From NCBI RefSeq assembly GCF_021398715.1, contig NZ_CP090347.1, positions 2,232,001 to 2,296,000 on the forward strand: 64,000 nucleotides of DNA. The letters are read 5' to 3'. The position numbers were made by a program, and so were the translations under genes. The notes beneath the pieces are model-generated. The model worked only from the letters and a program-made list of their open reading frames with translations. It was not told the DNA's origin and did no database searches. Each line of letters begins with the position of its first letter. The stretch's first letter is position 1. This document shows, piece by piece, positions 17,374-24,209 of this stretch. This DNA is from Microbacterium binotii. Lineage in GTDB: Bacteria; Actinomycetota; Actinomycetes; Actinomycetales; Microbacteriaceae.

Positions 17374-17390
17374 ATACCCCCCTAGGGTAT
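17374..17390. promoter_or_regulatory. CsoR-type copper operator
   Basis: ATACCC-CCCTA-GGGTAT, a perfect 6-bp inverted repeat around a C-rich centre, lies 30 bases before copA and 48 bases before the divergent MFS exporter. It matches the known form of CsoR boxes (a T-A-C-C-C palindrome with a GC-rich core). Copper-responsive control of copA is strongly suggested; whether the exporter shares it is inference. Confidence 0.75.
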
Positions 17391-17437
17391 TCCGTGGTCG
17401 GTGCGCCGTGTCCGACGAAGGGCGTAGCGTGTGCAGC

Positions 17438-18829
17438 ATGGCGACCCGTCCGAGCAGCCCGGCGAGCGCCGCCGTCGTCATCGGCGTCGCGGTCCTCGCC
17501 TCGTTCGTGTCCTTCCTCGACGGCACGATCGTCAATGTGGCCCTGCCCGCCATCGCACACGAGCTCGGCGGCGGCCTGGCCACGCAGCAGTGGGTGGTGG
17601 ATGCGTACCTCGTGACGCTCGGGGCCTTCATCCTCGTCGCCGGCTCCTTGAGCGACGCCTTCGGGCGGGTGCGGATCCTGCGTATCGGACTCGTGATCTT
17701 CGGCTCGGCGTCGCTCGCTCTCGCCTTCGTTCCCAGCGCCGGTTGGCTCATCGCTCTGAGAGCGGTGCAGGGTGTCGGCGGCGCGCTCCTCGTTCCCAGC
17801 TCGCTCGCGTTGCTGACCGCGCGCTTCGAGGGTGCGGAGCGCTCCCGCGCGATCGGCATCTGGACGGGGGCGACCACGGTCGCCACCCTCATCGGCCCTC
17901 TCGCCGGCGGCCTCCTCGTCGATCTCCTCTCCTGGCGCTGGGTCTTCGCGGTGACCGTTCTGCCCGTCCTGCCCACACTCCTGCTGCTCACCCGCATCCC
18001 GGAGCTGCGCACGCCCGGTGCGCGGATCGATGCGCTGGGCGCTGTGCTCAGCACGGCGGGTCTGGGGGCACTGGTGTTCGCCCTCATCGAGCAGCCGCGG
18101 CTGGGGGCGGACTCGCCCTGGGTGTGGGCGGGCGCGATCGGCGGGCTCCTCCTGCTTGCCGGGTTCATCTGGCGGCAACGCGTCGCGCCGTCCCCCGTCA
18201 TGCCGCTGTCGTTGTTCCGGGCACGCAACTTCTGGGCCGGCAACCTCACGACGTTCTTCGTCTACGCGGGTCTTTCGCTCAACGGACTCGTGCTCACCAT
18301 CTACCTCCAGCAGACGGCTGGCCTCTCCGCGACGGTCGCGGGACTCGCATCCCTGCCTCCGACGCTCCTGATGATCGCATTCAGCTCACGTGCCGGAGCC
18401 TGGGCAGGCAAGCTCGGTCCCCGGTGGTTCATGACGATCGGCCCCGCGGTGATGGCGGCGGGCTCCCTGCTGCTGCTGAGCGTCGGCCAGCCCTTCGACT
18501 ACGTCACGCAGGTGCTGCCGGGCATGGTGCTGTTCGGGATCGGCCTGACGCTCACCGTCGCGCCGCTCACCGCCGCCGTGCTGGGCTCTGTGACCTCCGA
18601 GCGCTCCGGCATCGCTTCCGCGGTCAACAATGCCGTCGCACGAGTGGCGGGGCTCCTCGCCGTCGCGGCCATCGGGGTGCTCGTCGGCGACGCGCTGGAT
18701 CTGACGGGTCTCCATACGGCGATGCTCTTCGTCGCCGCGCTCATGCTCGTCGGCGCCGTCGCGTCCGCGCTCGGGATCCGAGGTGGGACGGACTCGGCTA
18801 CGCGCCGAGCATCCGACGCACCTGCTTGA
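17438..18829 (+). CDS. MFS drug/metabolite exporter, DHA2 (EmrB/QacA) family
   Basis: 463-residue membrane exporter with about 14 predicted helices. The first helix ends in the DHA2 signature FLDGTIVNVALPAI and is followed by QQWVVDAYLVTLGAF; motif A appears as GSLSDAFGRVRIL and motif C as IGPLAGGLLVD. It starts with ATG at 17438, 48 bases from the CsoR-type box and divergent from copA, so metal-linked expression is possible. Its last 32 bases overlap the 3' end of ribF on the opposite strand. Substrate unknown. Confidence 0.9.
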   Translation: MATRPSSPASAAVVIGVAVLASFVSFLDGTIVNVALPAIAHELGGGLATQQWVVDAYLVTLGAFILVAGSLSDAFGRVRILRIGLVIFGSASLALAFVPSAGWLIALRAVQGVGGALLVPSSLALLTARFEGAERSRAIGIWTGATTVATLIGPLAGGLLVDLLSWRWVFAVTVLPVLPTLLLLTRIPELRTPGARIDALGAVLSTAGLGALVFALIEQPRLGADSPWVWAGAIGGLLLLAGFIWRQRVAPSPVMPLSLFRARNFWAGNLTTFFVYAGLSLNGLVLTIYLQQTAGLSATVAGLASLPPTLLMIAFSSRAGAWAGKLGPRWFMTIGPAVMAAGSLLLLSVGQPFDYVTQVLPGMVLFGIGLTLTVAPLTAAVLGSVTSERSGIASAVNNAVARVAGLLAVAAIGVLVGDALDLTGLHTAMLFVAALMLVGAVASALGIRGGTDSATRRASDAPA

Positions 18830-19754
18830 CGTCGTCGTTCATCTGGTCGATCAGCGCCTCGATCCCCTCGAACGCCACCATCCCTCGCACGCGCTGCACG
18901 AACTGCACGTCGACCTCGTGACCGTAGAGATCGATCCCCTGCTCGTCGAGCACGTGCGCTTCCACCTGGCGCGTCGGCACGTCGTCGAAGGTGGGGTTCG
19001 TCCCCACGGAGATCGCTGCGGGATAACGCGTCCCCGAGCGCAGTCCCGTCGCCTCATCCACGAGCCATCCGGCGTAGACGCCGTCGGCGGGCACGAATCC
19101 TTCCAGCGACGGGCTGAGGTTCGCGGTCGGGAACCCCATCTCCCGTCCTCTCTTGAGGCCGTGCACGACCTCGCCGCGCACGGATGCGGGGCGACCGAGC
19201 AGCTTCGCGGCCCCCTCGACGTCACCGGCGGCCAGCAGCTCCCGGACCCACGTGGACGACACCCGGCGACCGCCGTCGATCGCGCTGACGTCGTCGACGA
19301 CCCCCACGCTGAAACCGAACTCCTCACCGAGGCGTTCCAGCATCCCGGGGTCTCCCGCTCCCCCACGGCCGAACCGGAAGTCGTTGCCGACGAGGACCGC
19401 GCAGGTGTCGAGCGGCTCCACGAGGACGCCTCGGACGAACTCCCGCGGCTCCAGCTCCGCCAGCGCAGCGTCGAAGGTGAGCACCATCGCCGCGTCGATG
19501 CCGGTCTCGGCGAGGAGCCGGAGCTTCTGCGTGACGCCGACGAGGTTCTCCGGACAGCGATCCGGCCGCAGCAGGGCGAGCGGGTTGCGGTCGAAGGTCA
19601 CGGCGACGACCTTCGCACCGCGCGCCGCCGCCTCGACCTTGGCGCGCTCGAGGAGGACGCGATGCCCCGCGTGGACGCCGTCGAACTTGCCGATCGCGAC
19701 GACGGACGGGCCGAAGCCCGCGGGGACCTCATGGGGTCCGTGGAAGACGATCAC
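18798..19754 (-). CDS. ribF: Bifunctional riboflavin kinase / FAD synthetase
   Basis: 318-residue enzyme converting riboflavin to FMN and then FAD. The N-terminal nucleotidyltransferase domain has IGKFDGVHAGHR (the G-x-F-D-G-x-H-x-G-H motif) and VSSTWVRELL. The C-terminal kinase domain has GREMGFPTANL and DGVYAGW. GTG at 19754 overlaps the upstream membrane-protein stop by four bases (GTGA), with GAGAGG upstream. It is the last gene of the operon from the kinase at 22186. Its 3' end overlaps the convergent MFS gene by 32 bases. Confidence 0.95.
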   Translation of the reverse strand: MIVFHGPHEVPAGFGPSVVAIGKFDGVHAGHRVLLERAKVEAAARGAKVVAVTFDRNPLALLRPDRCPENLVGVTQKLRLLAETGIDAAMVLTFDAALAELEPREFVRGVLVEPLDTCAVLVGNDFRFGRGGAGDPGMLERLGEEFGFSVGVVDDVSAIDGGRRVSSTWVRELLAAGDVEGAAKLLGRPASVRGEVVHGLKRGREMGFPTANLSPSLEGFVPADGVYAGWLVDEATGLRSGTRYPAAISVGTNPTFDDVPTRQVEAHVLDEQGIDLYGHEVDVQFVQRVRGMVAFEGIEALIDQMNDDVKQVRRMLGA

Positions 19755-20203
19755 CAGACAGACCTCTCGACGCGAGCAGGAGCGGGCGCATCCACCGCGT
19801 GACCGGGCCGGTGGGAGAACAGCCACCAGACACCGACGAAGGGAAGGATCAGCGGCACGAAGACGTAGCCCGAGCCGAACCAGCTCCAGACCGTCTCCTC
19901 CGGGAACAAATCGTGCCGGAACAGGCTGACGGATCCGACGACCAGCACCCCGATCATCTCGAAGACGATCGCGACCCACGCGACCGCGTACCAGATGCGT
20001 GAGTGCGAGAAGATGAGGGCCGCCGTCGCGAGGACGTAGACCGCCGCGGAGATCGCCGACAGCGTGAACGCCAGCGGCGCCGCATCGAAGCGCTCCACGA
20101 TCTGCACGAGCGATCGGCCCGTCGCGGCGAGGGCGAGCACCGCGTACACCGCGACCAGCACGCGGCCGAGGCCGGTGATGCGGGGGCGGTTCGCGGGTGC
20201 CAT
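19751..20203 (-). CDS. Small four-helix membrane protein of unknown function
   Basis: 150 residues with four hydrophobic segments, a DLFPEETVWSWFGSGY loop between the third and fourth, and a charged C-terminal tail. I recognise no functional motif. It sits between truB and ribF and overlaps ribF by four bases, so it is co-translated with ribF. Microbacteriaceae relatives appear, from memory, to keep a similar small membrane protein beside these genes. Confidence 0.75.
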   Translation of the reverse strand: MAPANRPRITGLGRVLVAVYAVLALAATGRSLVQIVERFDAAPLAFTLSAISAAVYVLATAALIFSHSRIWYAVAWVAIVFEMIGVLVVGSVSLFRHDLFPEETVWSWFGSGYVFVPLILPFVGVWWLFSHRPGHAVDAPAPARVERSVW

Positions 20204-20241
20204 GACCTGACAATCCTAGATCGAGGCGCGGGGCGCCCGGC

Positions 20242-20610
20242 TCAGGCGCCGATCCCGCTCCAGATCACCTGCATCCGCCAGACCATCACCGCCACGGACC
20301 CCGCGGCCACGCCCATCACGACCGTGCTCCACCGGCTGCGCTCGAGCAGCGCCCAGAAGACCCCCGCCGGTGGTAGCAGCGCCGCCGAGACGAGGTAAAC
20401 CCAGAACTCCAGCGTGCTGCCGGAGATGGGGTTACCCGCGAACGGCGCCACGATCGCCACCACGACCTGCGCGATCAACAGGAGCTCCACCAGAGCGAGC
20501 GCTCCGACGCTGACATCGCTCGGGCGGCGACCAGCCAGTCCCAGGATGACGCACACGAGCGCGGCGAGGCCGGCGACGGCGACCTGCGCCAGCGTGAACC
20601 AGAGGATCAT
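20242..20610 (-). CDS. Small membrane protein of unknown function
   Basis: 122 residues, four hydrophobic segments, no recognised motif; a GRRPSD loop and an LLERSRWS loop are its only charged parts. It overlaps the truB stop region by four bases and is 38 bases ahead of the next membrane-protein gene, so it belongs to the same operon. Function unknown. Confidence 0.72.
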   Translation of the reverse strand: MILWFTLAQVAVAGLAALVCVILGLAGRRPSDVSVGALALVELLLIAQVVVAIVAPFAGNPISGSTLEFWVYLVSAALLPPAGVFWALLERSRWSTVVMGVAAGSVAVMVWRMQVIWSGIGA

Positions 20611-21515
20611 GCGTGCGCCTCCGGCATGTTCATCGCGCTCTTGAGATCGGCTCCTCGACGCTCCAGTACACCGATCAAGGCACCATCCGGACCGATCGCC
20701 GCCGCCGGAGTGGCGGCGACTCTCGAGGCGGCCCCGGTGAGGCGCTTGCCGTGGCGCAGATCGCGCGCCTCGTCGTCACTGACGGCGAGCGTGGGCAGCG
20801 CCAGGGCCGCTGCGGCTGCCGGCTGCAGCAGGGCGTCGGCATCGATGTGCTCGAGGTCGACGGCGGCTTCGACATCGAACGAGCCGATGCGGGTCCGCCG
20901 CAGGGCCGTCAGGTGCCCGCCGACGGTGAGGGCGGTTCCCAGATCACGCGCCAGCGCGCGGATGTAGGTGCCGCTGGAGCAGTCGACCACCGCATCCAGC
21001 TCGATCGCCGCTTCAGTACGACGGATGGCGAGCACCTCGAAACGCGAGACGGTCACGGCACGTGAGGCCAGCACGACCTCCTCGCCCGCCCGCGCGAGGT
21101 CGTAGGCGCGTCTTCCCGCGACTTTGATGGCCGACACCGTGCTCGGCACCTGCTCGATGTCTCCCCTGAGATCGGCGATGCCCGCACGGATCTCCTCGTC
21201 CGTCACGGCCGCGAGCGTCGGCTCGTCAGCACGACTCGTCACCGTGCCATCGGCGTCATCGGTGTCCGTGCCCGATCCGAGCCGGATGGTGGTCTCGTAC
21301 GTCTTGTCCAACCCGACGACGTAGGTGAGCAGTCGCGTCGCGGCACCGATGCCCAGGACGAGAAGCCCGGTGGCCATCGGATCGAGGGTGCCCGCGTGGC
21401 CCACCTTGCGCGTGTTCAGCGCACGACGGGTGCGAGAGACCACGTCATGGCTCGTCAGCCCACCGGGCTTGTCGACCAGGAGCACGCCGGTGGGCGCCGC
21501 CGCCTCACCGGCCAT
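20607..21515 (-). CDS. truB: tRNA pseudouridine-55 synthase
   Basis: 302 residues; makes pseudouridine 55 in the T-loop of tRNA. Motif I KPGGLTSHDVV and the catalytic Asp45 in HAGTLDPMATG are present, followed by KTYETTIRLGSGTDTDDADG and SSGTYIRALARDLG. ATG at 21515 shares bases with the stop of the upstream kinase (TGATG), and the stop overlaps the next gene by four bases. In many actinobacteria truB follows rbfA; here mutY, a flavodoxin and a kinase gene intervene. Confidence 0.96.
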   Translation of the reverse strand: MAGEAAAPTGVLLVDKPGGLTSHDVVSRTRRALNTRKVGHAGTLDPMATGLLVLGIGAATRLLTYVVGLDKTYETTIRLGSGTDTDDADGTVTSRADEPTLAAVTDEEIRAGIADLRGDIEQVPSTVSAIKVAGRRAYDLARAGEEVVLASRAVTVSRFEVLAIRRTEAAIELDAVVDCSSGTYIRALARDLGTALTVGGHLTALRRTRIGSFDVEAAVDLEHIDADALLQPAAAAALALPTLAVSDDEARDLRHGKRLTGAASRVAATPAAAIGPDGALIGVLERRGADLKSAMNMPEAHA

Positions 21516-22186
21516 CAGCAGAAGTCCCGGAAGACGCGTACCGGATGCCGCGGGTCGGTGTTGTCGAGGATCACGCTCGCGCGGCCACGCGGGTCGCCGT
21601 CCCGGAGGTACAGGTCGAAGCCTGCGCGATAACGCTCATTCGAGGCCGCAAGCGGGTCGGGGTCGCTGCCGTCGCGTTCCGCCATGCGCCCGAACGCCAC
21701 ATCGAGGGGCGCATCGAGCCACACCGACCAGTTCCAGACGTCGCGGAGCTCCGGGCGCAGAAGGAAGAGGCCGTCGACGACGAGGATCGCATCGGCGGGC
21801 GCCGTCTCGGCGTCGGGGGCGACGGCGCGATCCTCGTCGAGGTCGTGCGTTGCCGTCACGAATGGTGCGCCCGCGCGGAACGGCCGCAGCAGCCGCTCGA
21901 GCAGTGCCTCGGTGTCGTAGGAGTCGCGGTAGTGGCCTTCCGCGGACGTCCGGCCCCGCGCGTAGCGCTCGGCGCGCGGGCGGTGGAAGTCGTCCGCGGA
22001 TGCACGGAACACCGTCGAGCCGTCTTCGCGCAGGGCATCCGCGAGAGCGTCGGCGAAGTGGGTCTTGCCCGCGCCGTCCCGACCGTCCACCGCGACCAGC
22101 AGCCGACCCCGACGGTGGTGCTGGCGCAGCTCCGCACGCAGCTCCGCGAGCAGCGATTCCTGTTCTTGCGAGATCGGTGGGCGCAT
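21515..22186 (-). CDS. Uridine kinase-like P-loop nucleoside kinase
   Basis: 223-residue P-loop kinase of the uridine/phosphoribulokinase type. Walker A is VDGRDGAGKTHFA; FRASADDFHRPRAERYARG resembles the nucleoside-binding segment, and ILVVDGLFLLRPEL gives the Walker-B-like strand. It starts the operon with truB and overlaps it by one base. Its ATG at 22186 faces the mutY ATG across only 22 bases that form a palindrome. The phosphate acceptor is probably a nucleoside, but this is family inference. Confidence 0.82.
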   Translation of the reverse strand: MRPPISQEQESLLAELRAELRQHHRRGRLLVAVDGRDGAGKTHFADALADALREDGSTVFRASADDFHRPRAERYARGRTSAEGHYRDSYDTEALLERLLRPFRAGAPFVTATHDLDEDRAVAPDAETAPADAILVVDGLFLLRPELRDVWNWSVWLDAPLDVAFGRMAERDGSDPDPLAASNERYRAGFDLYLRDGDPRGRASVILDNTDPRHPVRVFRDFC

Positions 22187-22188
22187 GT

Positions 22189-22206
22189 CTCCAGCCTAGG
22201 CTGGAG
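22189..22206. promoter_or_regulatory. Perfect 18-bp palindrome between two divergent start codons
   Basis: CTCCAGCCT-AGGCTGGAG fills the 22-base gap between the kinase ATG (minus) and the mutY ATG (plus). Each strand reads GGAG just before its own start codon, so one palindrome supplies both ribosome sites. Promoters for the two genes cannot fit in the gap and must lie inside the opposite coding region. Confidence 0.7.
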
Positions 22207-22208
22207 GG

Positions 22209-23075
22209 ATGCCGGATCTCGCCCCAGCGCTCGTCGCCTGGTACCGCGACAACGCGCGCGATCTTCCGTGGCGCGCGCCCGCATTCGGCGCGTGGGGTGT
22301 CCTCGTGAGCGAGTTCATGCTCCAGCAGACCCCGGTGAACCGCGTGATCCCCCACCTCGAGGCCTGGCTCGCCCTGTGGCCCACTCCCACGGCGCTCGCG
22401 AAGGCGGCACCGGCCGACGCCGTTCGCCAGTGGGCGAATCTGGGCTACCCCCGTCGCGCGCTGTGGCTGCACCGTGCGGCTGTCGAGATCCGCGATCGGC
22501 ATGACGGCGTCGTGCCGCGCGAGGTCGATCAGCTCCTCGCTCTCACCGGGATCGGCGACTACACCGCACGTGCAGTCGCCGTCTTCGCGTACGGCGACCA
22601 CCACCCTGTCGTCGACACCAACACGCGGCGCGTCATCGCCCGAGCGATCGACGGCCAGGCGCAGCCCGGCCCTCCCTCCCGACGCGACCTCGCGGCGATG
22701 GACGCGCTCCTCCCCGCGGATGCGGCCACGGCCGCCGTTGTGAACGCCGCCGCCATGGAGCTCGGTGCACTCGTGTGCACGGCGCGCAGCCCTCGATGCG
22801 CCGAATGTCCGCTCCGCGCGGTGTGCGCATGGCGCGCAGCAGGCTATCCCGACACGGGCGACACCCGCCGTAAGCAGGCGCGGTACGAGGGCAGTGACCG
22901 ACAGGCGCGCGGCGCGGTCCTCAAACAGCTGCGCGAGGCATCCGATCATGCGATCGCCATCGAGGAGGTGGTCGCGGACTGGCCCGACGCCCTGCAGCGC
23001 GATCGCGCGATCGACTCCCTGGTTGCGGACGGGCTGGCAGAGGCCGTCGACGGCGAGCTCCGCCTCCCTCGCTGA
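22209..23075 (+). CDS. mutY: A/G-specific adenine DNA glycosylase, short form
   Basis: 288-residue base-excision enzyme removing adenine opposite 8-oxoguanine. The HhH-GPD domain has LPWR, then SEFMLQQTPVNRV with the catalytic glutamate, LTGIGDYTARAV as helix-hairpin-helix, and PVVDTNTRRV with the catalytic aspartate. The iron-sulfur loop is CTARSPRCAECPLRAVC (C-X6-C-X2-C-X5-C), as in [4Fe-4S] glycosylases. The C-terminal NUDIX-like 8-oxoG-reading domain of E. coli MutY (350 residues) is missing and replaced by a short winged-helix-like tail. GGAGGG abuts the ATG. Confidence 0.93.
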   Translation: MPDLAPALVAWYRDNARDLPWRAPAFGAWGVLVSEFMLQQTPVNRVIPHLEAWLALWPTPTALAKAAPADAVRQWANLGYPRRALWLHRAAVEIRDRHDGVVPREVDQLLALTGIGDYTARAVAVFAYGDHHPVVDTNTRRVIARAIDGQAQPGPPSRRDLAAMDALLPADAATAAVVNAAAMELGALVCTARSPRCAECPLRAVCAWRAAGYPDTGDTRRKQARYEGSDRQARGAVLKQLREASDHAIAIEEVVADWPDALQRDRAIDSLVADGLAEAVDGELRLPR

Positions 23076-23141
23076 GCTCTCCTCTGTTAATCCCGGTCGG
23101 CGGGCCGGAACCACGCGTCCCACCGGCGTACGGTGCGGGGC

Positions 23142-23639
23142 GTGGAGACGCTGATCGTCTACGAATCGCTCTGGGGCAACACCCGCCAGGTGGCCGAGGA
23201 GATCGCCCGCGGCGCCGGAGAGCGTTCTGACGCGCTCACACTGTGTGCGGTCGCGGACGCACCGTCCTCCCTCTCCGCGTCACTCGGGCTGCTCATCATC
23301 GGCGCGCCGACTCACGCGTTCACGCTGCCGACACCGTCGAGCCGCGCAGACGCGCGCTCCCACGGTGCCGCTGTCCCCCACGCGCCGGGAGTCCGCGAGT
23401 GGCTCGCCAGACTCATCGTGGAGAGCCCGCCGGCTCGGGTGGCGGCCTTCGACACGCGGCAAGGACGGTCGTTCCTCGTCGGTTCGGCGGCGAAGTCGAT
23501 TGCGCGCGCGGTCAGGCGCCATGCACTCGTCGTCTCCGAGACGGCCGACTTCGTGGTGACATCGCGCGAAGGCCCGCTCGAGCAGGGAGAGCTCGAACGG
23601 GCCTACGCCTGGGGACGCGCGTTGACCGCGCCCCGATGA
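23142..23639 (+). CDS. Flavodoxin-like protein
   Basis: 165-residue flavodoxin-fold protein. The phosphate loop YESLWGNTRQVAEEIA near the N-terminus is the FMN-binding signature, and GLLIIGAPTHAFTLP is the second flavin loop. GTG at 23142 is preferred because it leads directly into the first beta strand; GTG at 23133 would add three residues. Electron donor and acceptor are unknown. It lies 66 bases after mutY and converges on rbfA with only 4 bases between the stops. Confidence 0.8.
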   Translation: METLIVYESLWGNTRQVAEEIARGAGERSDALTLCAVADAPSSLSASLGLLIIGAPTHAFTLPTPSSRADARSHGAAVPHAPGVREWLARLIVESPPARVAAFDTRQGRSFLVGSAAKSIARAVRRHALVVSETADFVVTSREGPLEQGELERAYAWGRALTAPR

Positions 23640-23643
23640 AGAA

Positions 23644-24072
23644 TCAGTCCTCGTCGTCCTCGCGGGAGACATAGGGGTCGGCGTCACCGGCGTACTGGGC
23701 CGATGCGGCAAGTCCCGCCACGGCGCTGTCACGCTCGCGCGCCTCTCGCAGCAGGTCTTCGATGTGACCGGCGTTCTCGGGAACGCCGTCGGGAATGAAC
23801 TCCAGCGTGGGCGTCAGACGCACGCCGAGCTTGCGCCCCACCTCGCTGCGCAGCATGCCCGTCGCCGCGGTCAGAGCCGCCGCGGAGTCGAGACGCTCCT
23901 GCTCGGTACCCAGCACCGTGTAGAACACCGACGCGTGCTGCAGGTCTCCTGTCACGCGCACGTCCGTGATGGTCACGAAGCCGAGACGCGGATCGCGCAG
24001 CCCCTTCTCGAGCCGCTCGGCGATGAGCACGCGGATGCGGTCGGCGAGCCTCGCCTGCCGTTCACTGGCCAT
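23644..24072 (-). CDS. rbfA: 30S ribosome-binding factor A
   Basis: 142 residues. The KH-like fold is recognisable from RQARLADRIRVLIAERLEKGLRDPRLGFVTITDVRV-type sequence and the LQHASVFYTV strand; an acidic C-terminal tail follows. It assists 30S subunit maturation near the 5' end of 16S rRNA. AGAAGGA precedes the ATG at 24072. It is the last gene of the nusA-ylxR-infB-rbfA operon and is separated from infB by a very long hairpin. Confidence 0.94.
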   Translation of the reverse strand: MASERQARLADRIRVLIAERLEKGLRDPRLGFVTITDVRVTGDLQHASVFYTVLGTEQERLDSAAALTAATGMLRSEVGRKLGVRLTPTLEFIPDGVPENAGHIEDLLREARERDSAVAGLAASAQYAGDADPYVSREDDED

Positions 24073-24124
24073 GTCCTTCTTCTCCCTCTCTCAAAACCAC
24101 CGGCGTGGACTCGGGAACTGCGGA

Positions 24125-24194
24125 GGACTCGGATGTCCGTCCGAGGCAATCGGGGCAGGGGCCCCGTTCTTGCCGAGGACGGACATCCGAGTCC
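24125..24194. repeat. Long palindrome between infB and rbfA
   Basis: Perfect 18-bp outer arms (24125-24142 and 24177-24194, beginning GGACTCGGATG) continue inward past a GA/GA internal loop into GGCAA/TTGCC and CGGGGC/GCCCCG, closing on a 4-base loop: 29 pairs in 70 bases. It would fold in the infB-rbfA transcript as an attenuator, processing site or mRNA stabiliser. The word GGACTCGG is repeated again at 24107. It could also be an unrecognised repeat element. Confidence 0.65.
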
Positions 24195-24209
24195 GTGGCA
24201 ACCGGAGGA

